From a bacterium (lineage in GTDB: Bacteria > Krumholzibacteriota > Krumholzibacteriia > LZORAL124-64-63): DNA of 36,387 bases. The notes below the pieces were generated by a model. It ran no database searches. It was not told where the DNA came from and saw only the letters and a list, made by a program, of their open reading frames with translations. The position numbers were made by a program, and so were the translations under genes. Numbering within the stretch: the stretch's first letter is position 1; each line of letters starts with the position of its first letter. Of this stretch, positions 8,749-16,260 are shown one piece after another. The stretch is from NCBI GenBank assembly GCA_024223715.1, contig JAAEOA010000177.1, forward strand, positions 1 to 36,387, given 5' to 3'.

Positions 8749-10638
8749 ATGTTACTCAGGACTCGCCGCCGGATCATATTTTCATCAGTAATTCTCCTGT
8801 TGCTTTTCCTGGCATTTACCTGGTCTCACCTGATAAATGCCGTGCTGCCGGCAGATAGCAGACCAGCCTCCATTCCCCAAAATACTATTCAGCTTACTCC
8901 CGATGAATTTGAATCCAAGGCTGCTGAACTGAATACCGAGTATCCCTCTTTATCAGAAGAATTTGAGCATGTGGAAATTTTCCGGGATGAAGGCATCTTT
9001 GCATATGAAGGCCCTTCAACCTGCCTGAAATGTCATGAGAAAATTGAATATACTGATCAGGATAATGTTCAACACAACACTGATTTAATGGACAATTTGA
9101 CCAATTCAGCCCACTACCGGTTTTTTACCAAGGACCACGACAATGTCTGGGGTTTTAACGGCAAAAAAGCTGATAATTTTGCCATGGGCAAGTTAAATCG
9201 ACCTTGCCCCAAACCAGGGTCTTTTGCCATGACCGCCTGGGCGGAAATTGTTATCACTGCAGCCGGAGATACTTTGAGTGAAGGGTGTGGTCAATGCCAT
9301 ATTGGAGGCCAGTACCAAGCGCCTTTGGGGGAAATGATGCCCCTTTACAAAACTCTGGCCGTGGAAAAACAAGCCATTGACTGCCTCATTTGTCACGCTG
9401 CAGCTTATGACATGAACCGAAAGCAAGTGGTAACAGACGACAACGGGCGTTCACGCTGGGATCAGGACCGCAGTCTGAAAGCGGCGATGTCGGTTACCGC
9501 TCCTTCAGCCGAGGCGTGTCTGCGCTGTCATCAGCACAATTTTGGTGGAGATATTTACGTTGACGATCAAGGCCCTGAGTTTTCGGGTAGCTTGCAGAAC
9601 CTTGGCCATGAACGCCCCCGAATTCAACACCCCGGCTCCAAACGTGGTACGCCCTATACGCCAAGCTGGGATGTGCATGCAGCCGCTGGTATCAGTTGCC
9701 TGGAATGTCATCATACTGAAGGTCATTTCATGGCCAAGGGAACTCACACCACGACCATGATGGCCAATGACCTGCCTCACACAGAGGTGTCCTGTCTGGA
9801 TTGCCACGATGACCCTCCTCATGATGTGGACGGCCAATGGGGGTCTGAACTGAATGACCATCTGGAAAAAATGGCTTGCCAGACCTGCCATATTCCGTCA
9901 CTGCACAGTGACAATGTAACCAGGCGCGATTTCAGCAAAACAGAATTCGAAGATCACCCTGGCATTCATATTTATGATGATATTCAGAAGGAAAGTGAAC
10001 CTGGTCACGGTATTGCCTACGTATGGTGGAATGGTGATTGTACTTTCCTGGGAAACCCCATTGGTGATAACCCCAATGAAGCAGGGCTTTATTCTTTCTA
10101 CCCGGCCAATCACAGATGGCCCGAATTTAAGGACTTTGATTATTCTTCCTGGTATGAAGAAGTGATGCGCCCCATTGCCAGGCAGGGGCGTCCGTCAAAA
10201 ATATATCCCATGAAAAGATTCAACGGTCGCCAGCACATTGATTTGGCAAACTCCGGTCCCTTTGGGGGCATGTTTGTACCCTATAATTTGCCCAACTATT
10301 ATCGTGATGGAAATCCAGATCAGGCGGCAAGTCTGGAAATGGAAAAGAGCATGATGGGCATGATGTATGGCTGGATGTTCAAATTCTACATGATGGATCG
10401 ATTTATGTCCTATATGGATCTGGAGGGTTGGAATACTGAAAGTTACAACGATGTGCGTGCAGGAGTGAACGTGGAGCCGCGATGGCTTCCCACCGATGCG
10501 ATGCTTGAAATCAGCCATGGAATCAGGCTTGAAGGTGCGCTCAATTGCGATAATTGTCATGGACCCGAAAGCGTATTGGATTGGCAGGCTTTGGGATACA
10601 CTCAAGAAGAAATAAATGAGTTGGAAACAGTGCGTTGA
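8749..10638 (+). CDS. Octahaem c-type cytochrome, tetrathionate reductase-like family
   Basis: The protein has 629 aa. An N-terminal membrane anchor or uncleaved signal (about residues 9-30) places the rest in the periplasm. Eight CxxCH haem sites are visible: CLKCH, CGQCH, CLICH, CLRCH, CLECH, CLDCH, CQTCH and CDNCH. Spacing, IDCLICH and the final CDNCHGPESVLDWQALGY resemble the Shewanella-type octahaem tetrathionate/nitrogen-compound reductases (OTR). The family reduces tetrathionate, nitrite or hydroxylamine; the substrate here cannot be assigned. It is longer than I recall for the Shewanella protein, with a Met/Phe-rich stretch near 540-560 (MMGMMYGWMFKFYMMDRF). AAGGAG lies 8 nt before the ATG. 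It is divergent from the sensory operon, which may sense its substrate or redox state. No quinol-oxidising partner gene is adjacent. Confidence 0.82.
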   Translation: MLLRTRRRIIFSSVILLLLFLAFTWSHLINAVLPADSRPASIPQNTIQLTPDEFESKAAELNTEYPSLSEEFEHVEIFRDEGIFAYEGPSTCLKCHEKIEYTDQDNVQHNTDLMDNLTNSAHYRFFTKDHDNVWGFNGKKADNFAMGKLNRPCPKPGSFAMTAWAEIVITAAGDTLSEGCGQCHIGGQYQAPLGEMMPLYKTLAVEKQAIDCLICHAAAYDMNRKQVVTDDNGRSRWDQDRSLKAAMSVTAPSAEACLRCHQHNFGGDIYVDDQGPEFSGSLQNLGHERPRIQHPGSKRGTPYTPSWDVHAAAGISCLECHHTEGHFMAKGTHTTTMMANDLPHTEVSCLDCHDDPPHDVDGQWGSELNDHLEKMACQTCHIPSLHSDNVTRRDFSKTEFEDHPGIHIYDDIQKESEPGHGIAYVWWNGDCTFLGNPIGDNPNEAGLYSFYPANHRWPEFKDFDYSSWYEEVMRPIARQGRPSKIYPMKRFNGRQHIDLANSGPFGGMFVPYNLPNYYRDGNPDQAASLEMEKSMMGMMYGWMFKFYMMDRFMSYMDLEGWNTESYNDVRAGVNVEPRWLPTDAMLEISHGIRLEGALNCDNCHGPESVLDWQALGYTQEEINELETVR

Positions 10639-10640
10639 GG

Positions 10641-10706
10641 TTGTACTCAAAAAGGTTTCCAAGAGCTGCTATCAGAGAAATGGTTTGCAGGAGTTTTCCG
10701 GAATAG
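10641..10706 (+). pseudogene. Fossil 3' end of an MBL-fold hydrolase gene
   Basis: Directly after the cytochrome stop, 10651-10706 matches the end of the intact MBL gene (13701-13756) at 46 of 56 bases without gaps, including the TAG. Translated, it reads KRFPRAAIREMVCRSFPE-stop against KMFPPAAFREMVYRSLPE-stop. Similarity fades upstream of about 10650 and stops just past the stop codon. No start or remaining MBL sequence is present, so this is the tail of a deleted paralogue. Confidence 0.7.
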
Positions 10707-10778
10707 TTAACAGGGTATTGTGCAGCTGATTCTGCTAAAAACCACATGATCATGCGATTTCGGATTTCGTACGATTAG

Positions 10779-10784
10779 TATAAT
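10779..10784 (+). promoter_or_regulatory. -10 box upstream of the small secreted protein
   Basis: A perfect TATAAT lies 55 bp before the ATG at 10839. No clear -35 is seen at 16-18 bp upstream. It is the only promoter-like element in the gap. Confidence 0.35.
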
Positions 10785-10838
10785 ATCTTTATGTTCATTC
10801 GAAATTAACGATAAACAATAGTTTTTTGGAGGAAGCAA

Positions 10839-11477
10839 ATGAGAAATTTGTTAACAACACCAATGCTGATTCTTGTTCTGCACATTCTGGTTTTTGGCAC
10901 TCTATCAACAACTGCAGTTGCTTGTCCTGATTATCAGGAGTCCGGTTGCGAAGGCGGCTGGTCCTGGTTTGGATTGAGACATGACGGTGCCAACGTTGCT
11001 CAGGGGCAATCTGTAACCCTTCATTGCGATGCCGCTTTGGAAAGCATCGAATTTCTCTTTCGATTCTCAGGAGGAATGAATAACGGTGTTCCATCTATGG
11101 TTGCCGGTGACGAAATTAGCGTTTCGGTGATGGACTCCGATTTTAATGTTTTTACCACTGTCACGGTACTTGCCCCGGACGATTTGTTTCAGGAGTGGAT
11201 TGAATTTTCATTCCCGGCCGGCTTGGTTGTACCTGCAGGTCAATACATTATTGCAGCCCATACCACAGCCCAGGGTTGGTCCTCAATGGGTTTTTGTTAT
11301 GGCGCAGGGGCTGATACTTATGAAGGTGGAAGTCGAATCACCAGTCTTGGCGGATTGCAGGGTCCATGGTCCCCAATACAGGAAGGCCCTGATATTCCTT
11401 TCCGTTTGCATTTGAGTGATAGTTCTGTTGCTGCCGAAAACGTTCAATGGGATTCACTGAAAGGTATGTATCGGTAG
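10839..11477 (+). CDS. Small secreted beta-sandwich protein with C-terminal DSLKGMYR tail
   Basis: The protein has 212 aa. A signal peptide (hydrophobic residues about 5-26, cleavage near AVA-C) is followed by a domain rich in beta strands and Gly/Ser with few charges, containing four cysteines that could pair. It resembles a carbohydrate-binding-like jelly roll, but I do not recognise the family. The last residues, WDSLKGMYR, match the end of the 170-aa protein at 23073 (LDSLKSMYR), whereas the rest of the two proteins does not align by eye. A GGAGG site lies 6 nt before the ATG. The gene is monocistronic. The shared tail suggests a sorting or anchoring signal (inference). Confidence 0.82.
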   Translation: MRNLLTTPMLILVLHILVFGTLSTTAVACPDYQESGCEGGWSWFGLRHDGANVAQGQSVTLHCDAALESIEFLFRFSGGMNNGVPSMVAGDEISVSVMDSDFNVFTTVTVLAPDDLFQEWIEFSFPAGLVVPAGQYIIAAHTTAQGWSSMGFCYGAGADTYEGGSRITSLGGLQGPWSPIQEGPDIPFRLHLSDSSVAAENVQWDSLKGMYR

Positions 11478-11485
11478 AATGTTTG

Positions 11486-11536
11486 AATTGCCCACCTGAT
11501 CTGTGCCATCGAATGACAAGATCAGGTTGGGCAATT
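11486..11536. terminator. Hairpin between convergent genes
   Basis: The arms AATTGCCCACCTGATCT (11486-11502) and its near-perfect complement at 11519-11536 (one bulged T) form a 17-bp stem. No T-tract follows in either direction, so it may act as a bidirectional transcript end or an RNA stabiliser. Confidence 0.45.
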
Positions 11537-11626
11537 GAAAAAATGATAATGTGAATCTGGAAGGGCATGGAAAAGTACGGCCCGAAATGTGCGATTTGTA
11601 GTTGTCTTGGTCATAAATAAATAATT

Positions 11627-12337
11627 TCAGCCCTCCAGGCTTTCGCTGTTCAAACGAATTAGAGTGATTCCACAAACGAACAGAGGTCCAAGGAATAAGA
11701 CAACCAGGACTATTCGCCCCATCTCGAATGGGTTTTGGAAAATTTGATAAAGACCCAAAAACCAAAAGAAGAAAACTGAAGCAGCAATCAGAAGAATGCC
11801 CGAAATCCTGGTCCAGCGTTTTGCGGAAACAGCCAAACCAAAGAATGGCAAAGCCAACAAGGACTGCATGGCGCTGATTTTCCAATTGCCCTCCCCGGAC
11901 AGAACATTAAAAACCAGCCAAACAATTCCAAAAATAATCAGGATTCGGTTCACTGTCCTGGCTTCTCCCCAGTAAGACATTAAGGAACTGAATAACCATG
12001 TGAACCACATTACAACCAGGACACCAGCCATGAGTTCGGATGGATATTCAATAGTCCTTTCTGTGGAACGAAAGGAGGCCACCATCAGGAAAACCATCAG
12101 GCCACCGGCAAGATAAGCCTGGTAGCCGGCTCTTCGGGCAGCCCGCATTTCAAATTCATCTTTGTCATTCAATAAACCCAGTTCTCGAAGAATGCCGGGT
12201 CCGAAGGTGCCCAGGGCGGTTAACCCAAGGAAAATCCAGTCAACGGAAGTTAATAGAAAGCCACCAATAACCAGGACTCCTGCAATTATGTTAACTGGCG
12301 ATTTAAACCAGGCTGTAAAATCATTCTTGTTAATCAT
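11627..12337 (-). CDS. Integral membrane protein co-transcribed with an XRE regulator
   Basis: The protein has 236 aa with about seven to eight hydrophobic helices, and no catalytic motif is visible. The frame is open to 12373, but the ATG at 12337 has a strong GGAGG site 6 nt upstream and overlaps the XRE stop by 8 bases, so I choose it. A small XRE regulator followed by an overlapping multi-pass membrane protein is a common bacterial pair (YozG/YgzD-like regulators with DUF membrane proteins) whose function is mostly unknown. The family could not be named from the sequence. The two genes are probably controlled by the regulator itself through the repeats in the promoter at 12574-12603. Confidence 0.8.
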   Translation of the reverse strand: MINKNDFTAWFKSPVNIIAGVLVIGGFLLTSVDWIFLGLTALGTFGPGILRELGLLNDKDEFEMRAARRAGYQAYLAGGLMVFLMVASFRSTERTIEYPSELMAGVLVVMWFTWLFSSLMSYWGEARTVNRILIIFGIVWLVFNVLSGEGNWKISAMQSLLALPFFGLAVSAKRWTRISGILLIAASVFFFWFLGLYQIFQNPFEMGRIVLVVLFLGPLFVCGITLIRLNSESLEG

Positions 12338-12557
12338 TCTTTTCCTCCTCAAGTTCAAACAGATCTTCAACACTGACCTGCAATATTTCAGCTAGTTTTA
12401 AAGCAAGTCCCACAGATGGGCTGTACCGGCCTTTTTCAATGGACAGGATGGTTTGCCGAGTTACACCAACGCGGTCAGCAATGGTTTGCTGCGTAAGGTC
12501 ACCGGCAATTAACCGGAGCCTGCGCAGATTGGATCGTATTTCATGTTTTTGTTTCAT
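12330..12557 (-). CDS. XRE-family HTH transcriptional regulator
   Basis: The protein has 75 aa. A single helix-turn-helix fills most of it: N-L-R-R-L-R at the start, then LTQQTIADRVGVTRQTILSIEKG and RYSPSVGLALKLAEILQVSVEDLF, followed by an acidic end. This is the compact YozG/YgzD-type group of Cro/C1 regulators, which bind DNA as dimers and usually repress their own operon. The ATG at 12557 starts 6 nt after a TACAGT -10 box, with no ribosome site between, so the transcript is probably leaderless. The downstream membrane protein gene overlaps by 8 nt. The effector is not known. Confidence 0.92.
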   Translation of the reverse strand: MKQKHEIRSNLRRLRLIAGDLTQQTIADRVGVTRQTILSIEKGRYSPSVGLALKLAEILQVSVEDLFELEEEKND

Positions 12558-12563
12558 GTGGGG

Positions 12564-12592
12564 ACTGTAAAGGTTATTTTACAAAATGTCAA
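12564..12592 (-). promoter_or_regulatory. Promoter of the XRE/membrane operon with leaderless start
   Basis: On the minus strand a perfect TTGACA (12592-12587) and TACAGT (12569-12564) are 17 bp apart. The ATG at 12557 follows six bases after the -10, so RNA probably begins at the start codon. Confidence 0.65.
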
Positions 12593-12603
12593 GTTTATTT
12601 TAC
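12574..12603 (-). promoter_or_regulatory. Pair of GTAAAATAA direct repeats, probable XRE operator
   Basis: GTAAAATAA occurs at 12603-12595 and 12582-12574 on the minus strand, 21 bp (two helical turns) apart. One copy lies just upstream of the -35 and the other sits in the spacer. This is well placed for autorepression by the XRE protein. Confidence 0.5.
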
Positions 12604-12611
12604 CTTGGTGG

Positions 12612-12628
12612 GGCACAATTGTTGTGCC
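12612..12628. repeat. Perfect 7-bp inverted repeat GGCACAA-TTG-TTGTGCC
   Basis: The repeat lies 20 bp upstream of the XRE operon -35. It has no T-tract on either side, so it is not a simple terminator. The same core (TTGTGCC/GGCACAA) forms the stem of the terminator at 337-383. Confidence 0.35.
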
Positions 12629-12850
12629 AAAAAGATTGTTACTGACATCGTATTCCTGAATTCCACAATTATGGCTCAATCTGCATAAACCAAATGATGG
12701 TTCCGGTCATTCTCAAATACCGAGGCGAAATCCGCCGCCAATAACATTCTTTACGGCACAGTAATTTTTTCCAAAGTTAAGATGGATTAATGTGTAAAAC
12801 TGTTATTGAATCAGGGTTCAAAATTGTTTCCTCCAACGGGAAGGTTCATT

Positions 12851-13756
12851 GTGAGGAATAGATATTTGAGTTTCAGTCTGTGTGTATTCTGCCTCTCCTT
12901 TTTCCTCGGTGTTTCTGCCAGGGCCCAGGATTGGGAAAAAGTAGAGCTCCAGTCTTTGGCGCTGGGTGAAAATATTTGGATGCTTTATGGCGCGGGTGGG
13001 AATCACGTGCTGGCAGTCAATTCAGACCAGGCACTGCTGGTCGATTCCGATTATTCTGAAGTTAGCGAAAAGTTGTTGGCCATAGTGAAAGAACTGGTGG
13101 GGCAGGTTCCTCTTCAGGTGGTTAACACGCATTGGCATTTTGACCATGTTGGCGGAAACCAGGCTTTAAAAAAATCTGGTGCGGTGGTTCTGGCGCATGA
13201 AAATGTGCGCAAGAAAATGATTTCCGGCCAGTATCTGGCGGTCATTGATCATGAGCAACCACCGGCAGCTGAAGAGGATTTACCGGACCAGACCTTTACC
13301 GACAAACTGGAAATACAGCAGGGTGACGAAAGAATTCAACTGTTTCATGTACCCAAAGCCCATACTAATGGGGATGCAATGGTTTATTTTTCCCAGGCAA
13401 ATGTCCTGCACACCGGTGATGTAATGTTCTTCTGTGGGTATCCTTTCATTGACATCAATTCCGGAGGAACCATTGACGGGGTCATTGATGCGGTAAAAGT
13501 AGCCCTGTCTTATTGTGATGATGACACACAGGTAGTGGGTGGCCATGGTCCGGTAACCGACAAAAACGGCTTGGAACAATATCTGGGAATCATGGTCGAT
13601 TTTCGCCAGGCCATTGCTCAGGCAAAGGCCGACGGACAAGGGCTTGAAGAGGCTCTTGCTTCAGATGTCACTGCTGAAGTGGATGAGCAATGGGGCAAAA
13701 AAATGTTTCCCCCGGCTGCTTTCAGGGAAATGGTTTACAGGAGTTTACCAGAATAG
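12851..13756 (+). CDS. Secreted MBL-fold metallo-hydrolase
   Basis: The protein has about 301 aa. It has the metallo-beta-lactamase fold signature NTHWHFDHVGGN (HxHxDH), a third metal His in KAHTNGDAMVY, the bridging Asp in HTGDVMF and a late His in VVGGHGP, so the two-metal site is complete. Substrates in this superfamily range from beta-lactams to thioesters and sulfur compounds; nothing here fixes one. The frame opens at a TTG at 12806, but the GTG at 12851 follows GGAAGG by 6 nt and begins directly with a signal peptide (SLCVFCLSFFLGVSARAQ), so I choose it. A terminator follows. The tail of a second copy lies at 10641-10706. Confidence 0.88.
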   Translation: MRNRYLSFSLCVFCLSFFLGVSARAQDWEKVELQSLALGENIWMLYGAGGNHVLAVNSDQALLVDSDYSEVSEKLLAIVKELVGQVPLQVVNTHWHFDHVGGNQALKKSGAVVLAHENVRKKMISGQYLAVIDHEQPPAAEEDLPDQTFTDKLEIQQGDERIQLFHVPKAHTNGDAMVYFSQANVLHTGDVMFFCGYPFIDINSGGTIDGVIDAVKVALSYCDDDTQVVGGHGPVTDKNGLEQYLGIMVDFRQAIAQAKADGQGLEEALASDVTAEVDEQWGKKMFPPAAFREMVYRSLPE

Positions 13757-13765
13757 TCCATGGGG

Positions 13766-13797
13766 GGGACTGTGAATGATTTTTTGCAGTCCCTTTT
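13766..13797 (+). terminator. Terminator of the MBL-fold gene
   Basis: GGGACTG (13766-13772) pairs with CAGTCCC (13787-13793) and is followed by TTTT. The loop is 14 nt and T-rich. It starts 10 nt after the MBL stop codon. Confidence 0.6.
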
Positions 13798-13799
13798 AT

Positions 13800-14072
13800 A
13801 GGGTGTTTCAACAGCCTGACAGGGTTCCTGTTGTTTCCAGAACCGAGGGCCTTCCTCAATTGGTCAATCATGGTAAATCTGGAATTCTTCTCAAATCGGA
13901 TTGCCCCGGATCGTTGTGTAAAGGGTTGCGTTTTGTTATGAAGGACCAGGCACTGAGAGAATCCATGGTCAAGTTTGGGCAAATGGAAATCAAGGGCAAA
14001 TTTTCCCACCACCTTTTTGACATGAACCTTTGGGAGGCGGTCAACGGAGAATTGGATACAGTGAGAAGTTGA
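13800..14072 (+). pseudogene. C-terminal remnant of a GT4-type glycosyltransferase
   Basis: The frame reads VPVVSRTEGLPQLVNHG, then SGILLKSDCPGSLCKGL and a final LRESMVKFGQ..FSHHLFDMN. This is the end of the GT-B glycosyltransferase family 4 C-domain (usual form: P-V-V-A-x-x-x-G-x-P-E-L-V-x-x-G-x-x-G-x-L). Only about 85 of the usual 350-400 residues remain; the frame begins inside the MBL terminator and has no ribosome site. It is a truncated, decaying gene end. The rest of this 370-bp gap (13757-14127) holds the MBL terminator and an imperfect hairpin (14074-14104). Confidence 0.65.
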
Positions 14073-14127
14073 GAGTGTCATTCCCCAAAAGGGCATTTGA
14101 CACTTCCGGCCTCCTCTATGAAAAGGC

Positions 14128-16167
14128 CTATTCCAACTCCTCAATCAAAGCCTTCAAATCATCCCCCGACAAAGCCTGAGGCCCATCACAAAGAGCATTG
14201 GCTGGATCTGGATGAATTTCCACCATGATACTATCAGCCCCCACAGCCCGAGCTCCTCGAGCCAAAGGAGCCACCAGAGCCTTGCGTCCCGCCGCATGGC
14301 TGGGGTCCACACAAATAGGCAAATGAGTCCGTTCCTGAAGCACCGGCACTGCCGACAAATCAAGAGTCGAACGAGTGGCCGTTTCAAAAGTACGAATTCC
14401 TCTTTCGCACAACACAACCTGGAAGTTCCCCTGGGCCATTATGTATTCTGCCGCCATCAAAAATTCGTCAATACTGGCCATCAAGCCACGCTTCAAAAGC
14501 ACTGGTCGATCAGTGCGGCCCACTTCGCGAAGCAAATCAAAATTTTGCATATTTCTGGCCCCGATTTGCAACATATCGGCCATCTCGGCAACCCGGGCGA
14601 CCTGTTCAGTGGCCATCACTTCGGTAACAATGGGCAGGTTGTATTTGTCTCCGGCTTCCCGAAGCAAACGCAATCCTTCCCAGCCCAGACCCTGGAACGA
14701 ATAAGGCGAGGTGCGGGGTTTGAAAACACCACCACGCAAGACAACCGAGCCGGCATTTTTTGCATCTCTGGCAGCCAGGTCCAACTGGGTCGGATTTTCA
14801 ACAGCGCATGGGCCGGCAATGACATGGAAATTCCCGTCACCAAAAGCGGCATTGCCCACCTGCACAATGGAGCGTTCGCCACTGGGCTGAGAATCGAACT
14901 TGAAGTTCGACTTGCGGGAAACTGGTTTCTTCGCAGCACTGTCTTTTTTGGCTGGTGCTTTTCCCGGTAGGGATTGCAACTCAACCGCGCCGGGATCCGG
15001 GTCCACATCTACGGCCCGGGCCAGCAGTTCGTCGGTTTCGCTCTCCAGTTTTTCCCGGTCCACGTAGCAGCCAAGAACGCGCAGGCTGCGGGCAATTTTC
15101 CGCACCGATTCCACAGCCTCTTTCAGGCCATCATTTTCCGCATTGCCATCCAGTTCAATATAAAAACGGGTCAGACCGGAGCCATCGTTAGTGGGTCTGG
15201 ATTCCAGTTTTCCCATATTGATGTTTCGTTGGCCAAAAGCATTTACAATGCTGGCCAGAACGCCGGCTTCGTTAGGCAGGCTTAAGGTGATGCTTGTTTT
15301 TGCAGGCAACAGGGCATCCACCGAAATTGGTTGGTTGGCAATGACGGCAAAGCGGGTTATATCGGTCCCAACACCAGTAATATCTTCTTTCAAAATGGCC
15401 AGGTCGCTCAATTCCGCCGCATGGCGCGAGGCGATGGCAGCCTGACTTTTTAGTCCTTCTTCGTGAACTTTTGCCGCAGCGGCTGCCGAGTCTTCATGCG
15501 GTTGAGTCTGTACTCCATCGAGAGTCCCCAGGAATCGGGCGCATTGCTGCAAAATAACCGGATGACTGAAAATAACCTGCAGGTCGCTGATCTGGGCTCC
15601 GGGCACGGCAACCAGGCAAAGATCTACCGGAATGATTTCTTCACCCACGATGCTGCACGGGCTTTTGGCAACTAATTCGATGACTTCATGAAAAGATCCG
15701 GCCAGAGTGTTTTCCAGAGGCAGCACTGCGTAATCGGATTTTCCCTGACTGACCGCATCGATAGCCTCCTGATAAGTGTGGGCACCAGCCATGCGAAAGT
15801 CGGTATGTCGAACCGAAAAGTACTTTCTGGCAGCCAGCCAGCTGAAGGCTCCTCGGGCACCCTGAAAATGAACCACCGGAGATTCATTGGCCAGAGGGGC
15901 CAGGATGGATTCCTGGGCGTTGCGCCCGTAACGAATCATTTGACGGAAAATCTGGGCCACAAAATGCTGACTTAAGTTACGTTGGTCTGCTTTTTCCAGA
16001 ATACGGGTAATTAAAGCTCGTTCCCGCTGTACGTCCAGCACGGGAAGTCCTTGTTTTGATTTCATTTCACCAATATGGCGCACAATTTCAATTCGCCGGG
16101 ACAGAATGTCCAACAGATCATTGTCCAGTTGATCCAGGTCTTTTCGCGCGTCGTTAATCTTTTTCAT
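14128..16167 (-). CDS. pheA: Chorismate mutase / prephenate dehydratase / ACT / DAHP synthase fusion
   Basis: The protein has 679 aa. Residues 1-88 are an AroQ-type chorismate mutase with R8, R25, K36, D45, R48 and E49 matching the active site of the E. coli P-protein. Residues 98-280 are prephenate dehydratase (VLPLENTLAGS; TRF at 271-273). Residues 290-370 are an ACT domain with EAGVL and the Phe-binding ESRP (322-325). After an Ala/Lys/Pro-rich linker, 445-679 are a type I-beta DAHP synthase (AGPCAVE, LRGGVFKPRTSPYSFQG, QIGARNMQN, LKRG, CERGIRTFE, DPSHA, MVEIHPDP). The protein thus combines the first shikimate step with the two steps from chorismate to phenylpyruvate; the ACT domain could let Phe control both ends. 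AAGGA lies 5 nt before the ATG. It is divergent from tyrA. Confidence 0.93.
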   Translation of the reverse strand: MKKINDARKDLDQLDNDLLDILSRRIEIVRHIGEMKSKQGLPVLDVQRERALITRILEKADQRNLSQHFVAQIFRQMIRYGRNAQESILAPLANESPVVHFQGARGAFSWLAARKYFSVRHTDFRMAGAHTYQEAIDAVSQGKSDYAVLPLENTLAGSFHEVIELVAKSPCSIVGEEIIPVDLCLVAVPGAQISDLQVIFSHPVILQQCARFLGTLDGVQTQPHEDSAAAAAKVHEEGLKSQAAIASRHAAELSDLAILKEDITGVGTDITRFAVIANQPISVDALLPAKTSITLSLPNEAGVLASIVNAFGQRNINMGKLESRPTNDGSGLTRFYIELDGNAENDGLKEAVESVRKIARSLRVLGCYVDREKLESETDELLARAVDVDPDPGAVELQSLPGKAPAKKDSAAKKPVSRKSNFKFDSQPSGERSIVQVGNAAFGDGNFHVIAGPCAVENPTQLDLAARDAKNAGSVVLRGGVFKPRTSPYSFQGLGWEGLRLLREAGDKYNLPIVTEVMATEQVARVAEMADMLQIGARNMQNFDLLREVGRTDRPVLLKRGLMASIDEFLMAAEYIMAQGNFQVVLCERGIRTFETATRSTLDLSAVPVLQERTHLPICVDPSHAAGRKALVAPLARGARAVGADSIMVEIHPDPANALCDGPQALSGDDLKALIEELE

Positions 16168-16260
16168 TTTATTCCTTAAAATTTGGGGTCAGTCTTATGT
16201 TTTGTTTCGGATGCTGTGGTGTATACTGAAGACAAATCACTAATCCTGAAAGGATATACG

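Noticed and set aside
14212..14970. A 252-codon open frame on the plus strand opposite the DAHP synthase
   Set aside because: It is antisense to a domain with fully conserved motifs, has no recognisable protein pattern, and its composition follows from the opposite gene's codon use.
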